Positions 55,401 through 59,054 of a stretch of DNA of 64,000 nt are shown piece after piece. Below the pieces are notes generated by a model. That model saw nothing but the letters and a program-made list of their open reading frames with translations. It did not search any database and was not told the origin of the DNA. Source of the DNA: Amphimedon queenslandica (Eukaryota; Porifera; Demospongiae; Haplosclerida; Niphatidae); contig NW_003546640.1 in the NCBI RefSeq assembly GCF_000090795.2, positions 30,113 to 94,112 of the forward strand. The letters are read 5' to 3'. Each line of letters opens with the position of its first letter. Positions within the stretch are counted from its first letter, which is position 1. The translations under genes and the position numbers were made by a program.

Positions 55401-57528
55401 CAATGGTAGACCAAGAGAGAGTGAGCATGAGCAAGAAATAAAAAGTAGCGGGCACAGAGAAGTACTGAAGACAGCTAAAGTCAATTAAGCCACATGGCAA
55501 GGATACCAAAATTCCTTTTTACCCAAACGTTTTAATATTCAATTGTTTAAAATTTTAACTTTTTTTTCAAATTTTTCTACTCATCTGAAAATTAAAATTG
55601 TCTGAAAATTTCCCAATTTACAGTATATACAATAGTAAAACATCTAAAACATACTTTACATTATGTACACACATATAAACTTTATTTTTATAATGCTCTC
55701 TGTCATGTAAAGAATGAAATGTAATATAAACTGTGCCTATGGCTGATGGAAATTACAATAAACATTGTACATGTATTATACCCATAATATAACACTATAA
55801 CCCTTTAAGTAATGACACACATACATACATGTACTTGTATCGTACTGTGCTAGCTAGGCTAGAGTACACTAGTGTCAGGAACAAATTATACCTACATGTA
55901 CACGTATTGTTCTACATATATGTAAAATTGTAAGTCAACTTTTACCGTATACATGTAGCTAGAAATTTTGGAGTGTTAAACTTGGCGAATTGACTTCAAA
56001 AGAGGTTTGGAGGTCAAAATTTTAGTGAAATTTTAATTCTGTGCATGTTTCCATGGACTCTATCAAATTGGAGATTAAAAATTTAGCAAATGGACCTCAA
56101 TTCGCCAAATTGGCCATAATCTTACTCCACCAAATTTTCTAGCTACACTATATGGTACTGTATATATCACTCACATGTACATGTACATTGTGTATACAAC
56201 TGACACACATGAATGCACAAGCAAGAGTCAGCTGAGATACTACAATTATAAGCACTTCTAACATCTGCATGTAGCTAAATGTATCAATGCTAGCCATAGA
56301 CTTACAAGTAAACTTATAGCAGTCTACATACATGTACATATCACTCAATACTTTTTAACTTAGGAAACATTACAAATCTAAGCATGCATGTCAATGTACA
56401 ATAAGTTTATTACATGTACATGTACATAATACTTACTGAGTATCAACTTGTCTCCATTTTTTAATATGTTTTGATTTTGCAGCTGCTAATGTTGCTATGA
56501 CTGATGTGCTTTCCCTCCACTTCAACTGTTCAATAACAGAAAATAATAAAATCTGTCTTCTTTCCCATTTCTGCTTCTCTGCCAATGGAAGACCAAGTGG
56601 ATCTTCCATCCTTTAAAAAGAAGATAATGAGGCAGCAGAGGAAGGAAGAGCAATGAAAAAACATTACAAGTAGTAATTGAAAGCTGCAAAATTTGCCAAA
56701 TTAGAACTACCACGTGCATTAAATACAACTAATTATATGTAATGTGCTTGTTCTTAAAGTACACATAAATCACATACATAGTTATTTAGGTAAATTCTGT
56801 ACATGTACAGTATCTCTCTACCTTTCATCAGTAGTATCTATTAATAATCCTTCAATAACTGCAATCCAGTCAGCCATAATAGTCTCACATTCACCAATAG
56901 CTTTATCACTAAGAGACATTCTATTACCAGCCACTTGAAAATGCATCAATAAAGACTTAAGAGAGGGAGAAGGCTGACGCAAGAGAGGTTCTTGACTCAA
57001 AGACTGCGTAGCCATTTCTTGTATGAGAGAGGTTAATTTATCAAAACCAGAAAGAAAGGATACTACACTTTCTTTAGAGCACTCACCCCAATTACTCTGT
57101 GAGTGAAGAAGAGGTGAGTAGGCATTGGAAAGTAACATAGAAAGAGATGTTAGTACAGACTGCCTTATCTCTCCACAGTAGAGCTCCCTGTCAATTGTAG
57201 ACGAATCAACCTCTTTAACTGGATCCTTCCTCAACACGTATAAACAAACTCTGTCATTTTGAACTGACGTAAAGAAGCTTTTAGTGATCTTAGACGTAAC
57301 TCTGAGCTGCCTGCAAAGAGCACTAGAAGATCTACCAGTGTCCTCGTCTCTATTTTCCTCGCAGTAAAAGAAAAGCTTCCTTGGTTCACCTGGAGAGAGG
57401 AACTTAGTGATTAGCTCTGCTACCTCAAAATCAGCAAGAAAGTCCTCCAATACTGATGGATTGTCGTATCCGCCGAAACGAAACGTTTCCTGGAGCTTAC
57501 CAGCGAACCAAAGAACTCTCTCGTCCAT
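1926..57528 (-). CDS. Divergent axonemal-type dynein heavy chain, DNAH5/DNAH8-like (partial, C-terminal part off window)
   Basis: At least 56 exons spanning 55 kb; start ATG at 57528-57526. Exon lengths and phases are mutually consistent, giving about 3,550 codons without a stop. Order seen: DHC_N1-type tail, linker (DHC_N2), AAA1, AAA2, AAA3, AAA4, stalk CC1. The tail shows landmarks I associate with DNAH5/8, such as LAAAKSK (exon 2) and LSWSSLNID (exon 11). Dynein heavy chains normally use ATP hydrolysis at AAA1 to walk on microtubules in cilia. Here AAA1 Walker A and B and the AAA4 P-loop are replaced, while AAA2 and AAA3 P-loops survive. One exon of about 59-62 nt between 20350 and 18315 was not found. 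Exon 3 is present twice (52583-52787, 54405-54609). Two possible X-boxes lie upstream. Alternatives: a DNHD1-like heavy chain, or a lineage-specific DNAH5 paralogue. Dynein identity is near certain; subfamily less so. Confidence 0.93.
2230..2436. mobile_element. MITE, CCGTATA family
   Basis: Termini CCGTATACCGATTTATTTT and inverted CCGTATACCGGTTTATTTT, bounded by TA. AT-rich, non-coding. Confidence 0.75.
2880..3520 (+). mobile_element. Reverse-transcriptase element fragment
   Basis: A frame broken by stops encodes SKVEVTGAIHPFPCGSAGG followed by LRPQHLKDIL (about 3107-3200), a block that precedes the reverse-transcriptase domain in a cnidarian/sponge element family I recognise as FPNGSAGG..GLRPQHLKD. 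Several stops follow. The same family appears at 33769-36720. Decayed, intronic. Confidence 0.55.
3761..4064. mobile_element. MITE with about 90-bp inverted repeats
   Basis: The left arm (CAAGTAAATAAAAA, then TTACAAAGTGGTGTGATAAC) is repeated inverted on the right with few mismatches. A degenerate relative lies at 24430-24720. Confidence 0.8.
4140..4560. other. Intronic stretch with a 97-codon Lys/Arg-rich open frame
   Basis: The plus-strand frame 4188-4481 encodes a basic run (RRRRKKKKKKKS) from a purine-rich tract. I recognise no domain and see no splice partners. Probably chance or a transposon piece. Confidence 0.3.
4624..4868. mobile_element. MITE with 38-bp near-perfect inverted repeats
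   Basis: ATATGTGACCATAATTGACA at the left is mirrored by TGTCAATTATGGTCACATAT at the right, continuing inward through GGTACCTTATGGCGG. Non-coding. Confidence 0.85.
5289..9468 (-). CDS. Dynein AAA4 module, exons 51-54, P-loop lost
   Basis: Exons: 51, 9026-9468; 52, 8636-8846; 53, 7983-8230; 54, 5289-5708. Exon 52 opens GNCILVGSLGQPILSLAK at the position where dyneins have GNALLVGVGGSGKQSLTR: the GK of the Walker A is replaced by QP. Walker B (usual FIFTDNEI) spans the exon 52/53 junction and reads LIIEECHL. Exon 53 continues with the well-matched YFTARVCQNLRIIVCVTP (usual YFMSRVRQNLHIVLCFSP). The exon 53 donor was placed at 7983 because it gives both the correct phase and a gap-free match into exon 54. 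Exon 54 leads into the stalk base. An Asn/Gly-rich insertion follows the dead P-loop. Confidence 0.85.
5777..7333. other. Dynein intron sequence without further genes
   Basis: AT-rich intron between exons 54 and 53. Apart from TACATGTA runs (5755-5850) and the minisatellite I see nothing nameable. Confidence 0.5.
6430..6600. repeat. Degenerate TTTAGTTTCAG-type minisatellite
   Basis: Irregular repetition of TTTTAGTT and TTTCAG units over about 170 bp in the intron between exons 54 and 53. Confidence 0.6.
7334..7857. mobile_element. Degenerate MITE related to 16949-17505
   Basis: Shares the interior phrases TCTCTTTGGAGCTG, GAAAATGG and CACATGGTCTTATTTTCATAG with 16949-17505, and decayed termini (GGTTGGGATA; inverted CAGGTCAGGAT). 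Confidence 0.7.
9480..10810. other. Long dynein intron between exons 51 and 50
   Basis: About 1.35 kb. From 9715 the composition changes (less AT-rich), suggesting an old insertion, but I found no termini or protein match. Confidence 0.4.
10821..16684 (-). CDS. Dynein AAA3 module, exons 43-50, Walker A and B retained
   Basis: Exons: 43, 16604-16684; 44, 13076-13142; 45, 12769-12883; 46, 12606-12713; 47, 11368-11459; 48, 11173-11310; 49, 11035-11109; 50, 10821-10985. Exon 43 has VFDYYVDESGEWDVW. Exon 45 carries LIGPHASGKTVIL, a complete Walker A. Exon 47 has GYTYGPSDGRGLHVLLDDLHLP, with both Walker B acidic residues at the canonical FIDDVNMP site. The sensor-1 stretch in exon 48 (FFGSLSSDNG) departs from the usual AAMIHPGGGR. 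Introns 47/48 and 48/49 are only 57 and 63 bp. AAA3 is the regulatory ATPase of known dyneins. Here it is the most intact ATP-binding and hydrolysis site visible in the window. Confidence 0.88.
12007..12055. repeat. Short hairpin in dynein intron
   Basis: ACGACCTGG-AGGCTACGC-CCCAGGTCGT forms a GC-rich stem in AT-rich surroundings. Function unknown. Confidence 0.5.
12191..12405. repeat. Dispersed repeat, copy 2 of 3
   Basis: Begins near GGGTGTGGTCACAG and AAAATGGCAGC, then the shared AGAACATAGACATACTGTC and AAGCATTAGAAGGTAGAGAG blocks. The most complete of the three copies. Confidence 0.7.
14128..14331. mobile_element. MITE, CCGTATA family
   Basis: Left CCATATAGCTA, right TAGCTATACAG, both bounded by TA. 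Interior AATTCGGCGAATTGG and CACCAAATTTT blocks resemble the copy at 55945-56155. Confidence 0.75.
14374..14927. mobile_element. CCTTAAGG-terminated element
   Basis: 554 bp, termini CCTTAAGGAGA and TCTCCTTAAGG, TA on both sides. Contains the perfect inverted pair AGCGATTTTT/AAAAATCGCT. Same terminal motif as the insertion in the ABCC exon. Confidence 0.8.
15340..15540. repeat. Dispersed repeat, copy 3 of 3
   Basis: Shares AAAGTTATGAGCTTT, AGAACATAAAGATACTGTC and AGAAGGTAGAAAGAACCTC with the copy at 12191-12405. Confidence 0.65.
15838..16405. mobile_element. Pogo/Tigger-type non-autonomous element
   Basis: TA-flanked; left CAGTAAAAACTCGGTTAAC, right inverted CAGTGGAACCTCTGTATCA. Inside, AACAACCACC and AAAGACCACCCCTCTATAAC echo terminal repeats. 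Non-coding. It carries two perfect palindromes at 16231-16296. Confidence 0.7.
16231..16296. repeat. Two adjacent perfect palindromes (26 and 40 bp)
   Basis: 16231-16256 is centred on TTAATTAA, 16257-16296 on CTTCTTAAGAAG; both are perfect and abut without a spacer. Confidence 0.9.
16949..17505. mobile_element. MITE with about 45-bp terminal inverted repeats
   Basis: 557 bp; CCGTAGGTCGGGATATATTC at one end is mirrored exactly at the other, followed by CGCGGCTGCTTATTTTCGCG. TA on each side. Looks recent, compared with the decayed copy at 7334-7857. Confidence 0.88.
18045..25084 (-). CDS. Dynein AAA2 module, exons 35-42, P-loop retained
   Basis: Exons: 35, 24945-25084; 36, 24137-24374; 37, 21660-21883; 38, 20754-20840; 39, 20513-20623; 40, 20350-20436; 41, 18246-18315; 42, 18045-18190. 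Exon 37 carries LSGREASGKTSS, a full GxxxxGK[ST] Walker A, and GTWRDGVFTTLIRKS, the equivalent of the usual NDWTDGIFSTLWRK. Exon 38 keeps the Walker B aspartate in WICFDGPLVEDW. Exon 39 has QLSNASPSALVHC (canonical IDNASPATVSR). Exon 40 ends in phase 0 while exon 41 needs one base to finish a codon, so one exon of 3n+2 nt (about 59-62) is missing between them. A weak candidate lies near 20020-20090. In ordinary dyneins AAA2 binds nucleotide structurally. Confidence 0.87.
18637..18669. repeat. (CAT)n microsatellite
   Basis: About ten uninterrupted CAT units in the exon 41-40 intron. Confidence 0.9.
19394..19650. mobile_element. MITE with about 100-bp inverted arms
   Basis: The left arm with AACAAGATTGAGTAGGATTC and ATGAAAATCCTACTCTCGTG is mirrored on the right with few changes. 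Non-coding, in the intron that hides the missing dynein exon. Confidence 0.85.
19777..19845. repeat. (AAT)n microsatellite
   Basis: About 70 bp of AAT/ATG triplets. Open frames here are low-complexity artefacts. Confidence 0.9.
20928..21509. mobile_element. Tigger/pogo-type non-autonomous element
   Basis: 582 bp; termini CAGTGGAACCTC and its inverse, TA on both sides. Subterminal repeats (TAACGAAAAC, AATGAAAAC) occur throughout. No transposase. Confidence 0.85.
22660..23965. repeat. TAAGATCTTA-rich region, relative of the 1-1382 element
   Basis: Starts TTCCCAGCAAGATCTGAC (compare TCCCAGCAAAAAAATCTTAC at position 1) and keeps AAGATCTT/GATCTTAC words until about 23965. Interrupted by the MITE at 22703-23091. 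Diverged copy of the fold-back element. Confidence 0.6.
22703..23091. mobile_element. MITE with GGCCTTTTCACACTGGC termini, copy 1
   Basis: Terminal GGCCTTTTCACACTGGC and inverted GCCAGTGTAAAAAGGCC. Filled with AATGCACATT-type inverted units and a 48-bp perfect palindrome at 22801-22848. Sits inside a TAAGATCTTA-rich region. Confidence 0.85.
23972..24040. repeat. Near-perfect 69-bp palindrome
   Basis: Arms ACATGTACAGTACATGCATA and GGAGTGTATA mirror around 24006 with a 2-bp asymmetry. Could extrude as a cruciform. Confidence 0.8.
24430..24720. mobile_element. Degenerate relative of the 3761-4064 MITE
   Basis: CATTAAAAAAATGGAAAAG at one end, TTTCCAATTTTTAATGCC at the other, and interior GTGGATAATTACAATGCTTT matching the other copy in reduced form. 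Confidence 0.65.
25225..30946 (-). CDS. Dynein AAA1 module, exons 29-34, with Walker A and Walker B lost
   Basis: Exons: 29, 30816-30946; 30, 27876-27944; 31, 27673-27771; 32, 26017-26154; 33, 25724-25938; 34, 25225-25403. Exon 29 has the normal entry YYNEYLGCKRLPIFTPRTNN. In exon 30 the canonical GPAGTGKTE position reads LPPGVNNSE: the lysine and the following threonine are N and S. In exon 32 the canonical GCFDEFNR position reads ACMTNVHL, so the Mg-binding Asp and catalytic Glu are both gone. In exon 33 the sensor-1 Asn of TMNPGYAG is Ile (THIPSWS), while the downstream LFR arginine remains. The flanking residues (NEYLGC, GIAQ, CWAC, VFLT, PLPD) align without gaps or with small ones, so the replacement is real and not a mis-splice. 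AAA1 should not hydrolyse ATP. Confidence 0.88.
26440..27480. other. Dynein intron between exons 32 and 31
   Basis: About 1 kb of AT-rich DNA with no coding match and no clear element termini. Confidence 0.4.
28048..28246. mobile_element. MITE, CCGTATA family
   Basis: Left CCATATAGCGGGTAAATTTT, right inverted CCATATAGTGGGTAATTTTG; TA on the left, TG on the right. Interior CAAATTTGCCAAATTTAAT blocks recur in other copies. Confidence 0.75.
28369..30053 (+). mobile_element. Pogo/Tigger-like DNA transposon, broken
   Basis: 1,685 bp bounded by TA and imperfect inverted termini (CTGTAAATCTGTTAAAGTTA left; inverted CTGTAAATTTGACAATGTTA right). Plus-strand frames encode a CENP-B-like N-terminal region (28506-28829, then GRPLLIGKDVDD), EAGGIVNCNIVI and a DDE_1 transposase: NWDQTSSKLVP (first Asp), ALFDVFAAHHS (second Asp), RELQPLDIGING (third Asp). 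At least three frame breaks (about 28829, 28930 and 29450) inactivate it. It lies in the dynein AAA1 intron (exons 29-30) on the opposite strand. Confidence 0.85.
30230..30730. repeat. Probable diverged MITE remnant
   Basis: GAAAATATTTTCGTA-type words recur inverted (30237-30255 and 30650-30700) with TACGGTA near the right end. Boundaries uncertain. Confidence 0.35.
31189..31425. repeat. (TAA)n microsatellite
   Basis: Nearly continuous TAA triplets over 235 bp in the intron between exons 28 and 29. It generates poly-Ile and poly-Tyr open frames on both strands that are not genes. Confidence 0.95.
32012..45126 (-). CDS. Dynein linker (DHC_N2), exons 14-28
   Basis: Exons: 14, 44813-45126; 15, 44098-44188; 16, 43142-43304; 17, 41753-41868; 18, 41574-41687; 19, 40242-40373; 20, 39948-40057; 21, 39786-39882; 22, 39444-39707; 23, 39122-39214; 24, 38760-38959; 25, 37412-37517; 26, 32628-32816; 27, 32294-32461; 28, 32012-32120. 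Family landmarks include DFILFDEEF then ILWCEVDL (18), RSRHWLQIMSVTGH (20), TVQELWLSLQPVF (22), KKRQCFNRLYFIPDDALLSLL (24, the usual RFFFVSDPALLEIL site) and AMDFEWIRF (28). All junction phases agree. The linker is the mechanical lever that swings during the power stroke. Its conservation here shows selection on shape even though AAA1 is degenerate. Intron 25 (32817-37411) is filled with transposon relics and a 402-bp gap. Confidence 0.9.
32984..33385. other. Assembly gap, 402 N
   Basis: Run of N inside dynein intron 25. The 10-N gaps at 1165-1174 and 53724-53733 are probably of unknown true size. Confidence 0.99.
34459..34740. mobile_element. MITE with GGCCTTTTCACACTGGC termini, copy 2
   Basis: About 85-90% like the copy at 22703-23091 but lacking about 100 bp around the palindrome. 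Inserted in the reverse-transcriptase relic, so younger than it. Confidence 0.85.
35637..35999 (-). pseudogene. BED zinc-finger N-terminus of a hAT transposase (fragment)
   Basis: Open frame MKSKVWKYFGFKQDEKGRL, then FCRICKAQL and NLLYHMCTCHEEDY: CxxC and HxxxxH ligands of a BED finger, followed by a linker ending SPNFKEFVSILDKRY as in ZBED-type hAT proteins. The catalytic domain is missing, so this is a truncated insertion in the reverse-transcriptase relic. Confidence 0.7.
36778..37195. mobile_element. MITE with GCTAAGT termini and an internal 11-bp array
   Basis: Left AAAAAAGCTAAGTCGCTACC, right inverted AAAAAGGCTAAGTAGGGTAC. Half copies lie at 43640-43790 and 45556-45715. Confidence 0.7.
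36863..36940. repeat. 11-bp tandem repeat GACAGTAGCAG
   Basis: About five exact units then two variants inside the MITE at 36778-37195. Confidence 0.9.
40495..40835. mobile_element. MITE, CCGTATA family
   Basis: Left CCATATAGCCAAATAATTTG, right inverted CCGTATAGCCGGAAAATTTG, TA both sides. Interior AAACCGCCAA words on both strands. Confidence 0.8.
42218..43073. mobile_element. Element with TGTCCCAACTGAG termini
   Basis: 856 bp, inverted TGTCCCAACTGAG ends, TA on both sides; hosts a second element at 42442-42799. Confidence 0.75.
42442..42799. mobile_element. Tigger-like MITE nested in 42218-43073
   Basis: Left GTCATACCTCTCTAAAACG, right inverted CAGTCAAACCTCTCTAAGA, TA flanks; internal CCTCTCTATTTTG echo. 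Confidence 0.75.
43640..43790. repeat. Partial copy of the GCTAAGT MITE (right half)
   Basis: Shares CAGACAGCCAAAAGAAGCAT and TAATGCAGCAAAG with 36778-37195. Confidence 0.65.
43878..44061. mobile_element. MITE, CCGTATA family (diverged ends)
   Basis: CCATCAAACAGGAAATTTTGG on the left, CCAAAATTTCCTGCTGTACAG on the right. Interior GGCACGTGGCCAC shared with the copy at 28048-28246. Confidence 0.7.
44258..44472. mobile_element. MITE, CCGTATA family
   Basis: CCGTATAGTGTATAAGTTTT left, TTTCTAGCTATACAG right, with GTGGCCCAAAATTT/AATATTTGGGCCAC subterminal repeats. Confidence 0.7.
44640..44790. repeat. CTCTCC-rich polypyrimidine tract
   Basis: About 150 bp of CTCTCTTCCTCTCCC just 3' of exon 14 on the coding strand (purine-rich there). 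Its minus-strand Glu/Arg frame is not a gene. Confidence 0.85.
45286..50423 (-). CDS. Dynein tail (DHC_N1), exons 5-13
   Basis: Exons: 5, 50371-50423; 6, 50193-50313; 7, 50013-50141; 8, 49763-49959; 9, 49456-49549; 10, 49023-49222; 11, 48062-48266; 12, 45905-46670; 13, 45286-45446. Exon 7 has the conserved WARGLLKRVEEPM segment, exon 11 the LSWSSLNID segment and exon 13 FDHLWKED, all recognisable against axonemal tails. Exon 12 is large (766 nt) and carries a Lys-rich patch and a run of glutamates absent from my recollection of vertebrate DNAH5. The exon 7 donor (GTTTAG) is weak, and the exon 9 and 10 acceptors have alternatives, so those boundaries could move by about ten bases. Phases are otherwise consistent throughout. 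Confidence 0.87.
45556..45715. repeat. Partial copy of the GCTAAGT MITE (left half)
   Basis: AAAAAGGCTAAGTAGCTACC then CCACAGTTACTCTACTTTTG as at 36778. Ends after the GACAGTAG array. Confidence 0.75.
46680..48060. other. Dynein intron between exons 12 and 11
   Basis: 1.4 kb; holds TACATGTA runs and probable decayed MITEs (46985-47230, with ACCATTTTAAATTC ends, and 47275-47660). No gene. Confidence 0.45.
49650..49720. repeat. (ACATGT)n palindromic microsatellite
   Basis: One of the longest runs of a motif scattered through nearly every intron here (also 32542-32567, 44488-44520, 47937-47955). Reads the same on both strands. Confidence 0.9.
50735..57528 (-). CDS. Dynein tail, exons 1-4
   Basis: Exons: 1, 56822-57528; 2, 56437-56610; 3, 52583-52787 or 54405-54609; 4, 50735-51625. 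Exon 1 begins MDERVLWFAGKLQ and contains KLFFYCEEN and a NWGE segment, which line up with the N-terminal region of human DNAH5. Exon 2 ends in the LAAAKSK-type helix typical of the DNAH5/8 group. Exon 3 matches the stretch just before a VSNQ motif opening exon 4. Phases are 2, 2, 0 and 0. The tail binds intermediate chains and other heavy chains when an outer arm is assembled. The start was chosen because this is the first ATG of the open frame and the upstream sequence is promoter-like. Exon 4 carries a low-complexity Ser/Leu stretch and ends at a strong GTAAGT donor. Confidence 0.9.
51775..52480. repeat. GAACTA minisatellite, copy A
   Basis: Irregular hexamer array AGAACT/ACTAGA with larger 45-60 bp higher-order units (ACAGGTTTAGTCCT then array). 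Confidence 0.9.
51871..53300. repeat. 1.4-kb duplicated block, copy A, containing dynein exon 3
   Basis: Includes the GAACTA array, exon 3 (52583-52787) and a CCGTATA-family MITE (52857-53256). Copy B at 53734-55111 is about 97-98% identical. Confidence 0.9.
52857..53256. mobile_element. MITE, CCGTATA family (in duplicated block; second copy 54679-55069)
   Basis: CCATATAGCTAGAAATTTCT left, inverted CCGTATGGCTAGAAATTTCT right. TA flanks, AATTCGCAAAATTCGC repeats inside. Confidence 0.85.
53301..53723. other. Sequence unique to copy A side of the gap
   Basis: 420 bp with TAATTAACGCGCACCC and AAAATGGCGGAT; looks like part of a transposon. Ends at the 10-N gap. Confidence 0.45.
53734..55111. repeat. 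1.4-kb duplicated block, copy B, containing dynein exon 3
   Basis: Starts directly at the gap. Exon 3 copy is 54405-54609 with synonymous differences from copy A and intact splice sites. Confidence 0.9.
55249..55625. mobile_element. MITE with AATTTGGGAAATTTCC ends
   Basis: CATAATTTGGGAAATTTCCA left is mirrored by GAAAATTTCCCAATTTACAG right; AAAATTAAAATTG words inverted inside. Confidence 0.65.
55945..56155. mobile_element. MITE, CCGTATA family
   Basis: CCGTATACATGTAGCTAGAA left, inverted CCATATAGTGTAGCTAGAAA right, TA flanks. Interior closely matches 14128-14331. Confidence 0.8.
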
Positions 57529-57561
57529 GCTGGCCCGCCAGAGAACAGAGAGAGAAATGTG

Positions 57562-57576
57562 GTTGCCCTTAGCAAC
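57562..57576. promoter_or_regulatory. X-box (RFX site) candidate 1
   Basis: GTTGCC-CTT-AGCAAC: two half sites separated by 3 bases, matching the RFX consensus of GTNRCC, a 1-3 base spacer and RGYAAC. RFX factors switch on ciliary genes in animals, including axonemal dyneins. It sits 34 bp upstream of the dynein ATG. Confidence 0.65.
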
Positions 57577-57594
57577 TTAAATTCAAATTGAGCT

Positions 57595-57608
57595 GTTGTC
57601 ATAGTAAC
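57595..57608. promoter_or_regulatory. X-box (RFX site) candidate 2
   Basis: GTTGTC-AT-AGTAAC: same architecture with a 2-base spacer, 18 bp beyond candidate 1. Each half site has one transition from the strongest consensus. Confidence 0.55.
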
Positions 57609-57662
57609 GATGGGCTCTATTTAGAATCAGAAAACCTGAGAAAGGCAGAAAACAAACTTCTG

Positions 57663-58771
57663 ATGGATTCTACAAAATGTGCGAGTCGTTGTACATGTAC
57701 TTCCAAGAATAACGATCTGGCTAAGACGACCAGTGGTGATATTAACAACTCACCCACTCCTTCTTTTGTAGTCTCTCAAAGAACTCTGACAGTACACGCT
57801 GAAGGGGAAGTAACCTCAGAACCTGATAGGTACACACTGACCATAAACATTACTAGTATAAAACTGAAATTAGAAGACGCACAGTTAAGTGTCAAGAGAA
57901 GATCTGATTATATCCTACAAGCTATTCGTAATCATAATTTCAATAATAAGTGTATCAAAGTCCTTGAAGAAGCAGTCAGACTGCCGGCATCAGTCAATAA
58001 TCGAGACACAGAGCAAGAGAGTCACCAGGTCAAGTGTATTATTAATATTGAAGGGGATGAAATGGAAAAAGTATTAGCGATAAAGAATCTACTTGTTGAA
58101 AAAATGGATGCTAATGTTGTATGCAGTGCAGTAGGTTGTTATCACAGTCCTGGACACAAAGCAAAGAAATGGTAAGGGAGGTAAAGAATGTGGTGTAATT
58201 ACATTTTGGTGTGGTGCTCTATGTACATGCTGTTCATATATGTAACGCAAAATGAAGATTATGGCATATACAGCATAATATGTGTACATGTATCAAAAGC
58301 CATAGCATAATTCGGGCAAGTTTTACTGTGGTTTCAGAGAGATAACAACTATTTAACATTGAAGCTAATAAGTTACTTAATCATTTTTTACTGTAGATGC
58401 ATGTATAACTAATCCATGGATAATTTAATTAATTTTTTTAACTACAATATAACCATGATCAGACTTTTTGCCAAGAGGAAATTAATTTGGTACCTTTATA
58501 TAATGTATGTTTTCAATTCCTACTTTTTATTCATTATAGTGAAGAAGCATTTAAGTGTGCAGTATCACTAGCAAAGGCAAAAGCAAACTCTGTTACACAG
58601 TCACTTGGAGTACAGTTAGGATCAATTCTGAATCTAATCGAAGAGGGAAGAGCGGTGGAGAACAAAGACACACAGAATTATTGTATTGATATTAAAAACT
58701 ACTGTATTTTAACATACACTACTACTGTATCTGCTATTTTTGAGGTATTACCAATCAAAAGGAGGAAATAA
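57663..58771 (+). CDS. IRAK1BP1-like SIMPL-domain protein
   Basis: Two exons, 57663-58171 and 58540-58771, joined in phase 2 by a GT-AG intron; about 246 residues, close to the 260 of human IRAK1BP1. The ATG at 57663 (MDSTKCAS) is the first in frame. The open frame extends upstream only from a non-ATG codon. The core begins LTVHAEGEVTSEPDRYTL, the usual start of a SIMPL (DUF541) domain. VEKMDANVVCSAVGCYHSPG matches the human region ending in FYHTPG, and exon 2 resumes with ALVAV-like CAVSLAKAKANSVTQSLG. The C-terminus ends in the basic KRRK. Vertebrate IRAK1BP1 binds IRAK1 and modulates NF-kB signalling; the function in this organism is unknown. It shares a promoter with the dynein. Confidence 0.85.
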
Positions 58772-59054
58772 TTTAAAACTACATTCACTTTTGTTTAATA
58801 CTTGAATCCTCTTATTGTCATTATAGCCCTCACCAAATACATGTATTTGTGTAGTTGAGAACAATTTTAATTGTTTACTGGTTCACAAATTCATTTTTGC
58901 CATTGTATTAATGAAACTGAAGTTATTGCAAAATAATTATTATTCCTGTTTGCTCTTGCATGCATTTATTTATAATTACAAGCTGCATTCAATAATCAAT
59001 GTATGTGTATACATCACAAACACTAAAGTTCCAGACATTATAGTACTCCATTTC
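58772..59054. other. Short intergenic spacer
   Basis: AT-rich stretch between the IRAK1BP1-like stop codon and the first recognisable ABCC exon. It holds an AATAAT-rich 3' region and nothing else that I can name. Confidence 0.5.

Larger units (their letters stand above)
57529..57662. promoter_or_regulatory. Bidirectional promoter between dynein and IRAK1BP1-like gene
   Basis: Only 134 bp separate the dynein ATG (minus strand) from the first in-frame ATG of the plus-strand gene. No TATA box was seen. Two X-box-like imperfect inverted repeats lie inside it (57562-57576 and 57595-57608). The promoter role is inferred from the head-to-head layout. Confidence 0.7.

Noticed and set aside
57588-57662. 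Upstream start for the IRAK1BP1-like gene at 57588
   Set aside because: The codon there is TTG. The first in-frame ATG is 57663, and the X-box candidate 2 lies in between.
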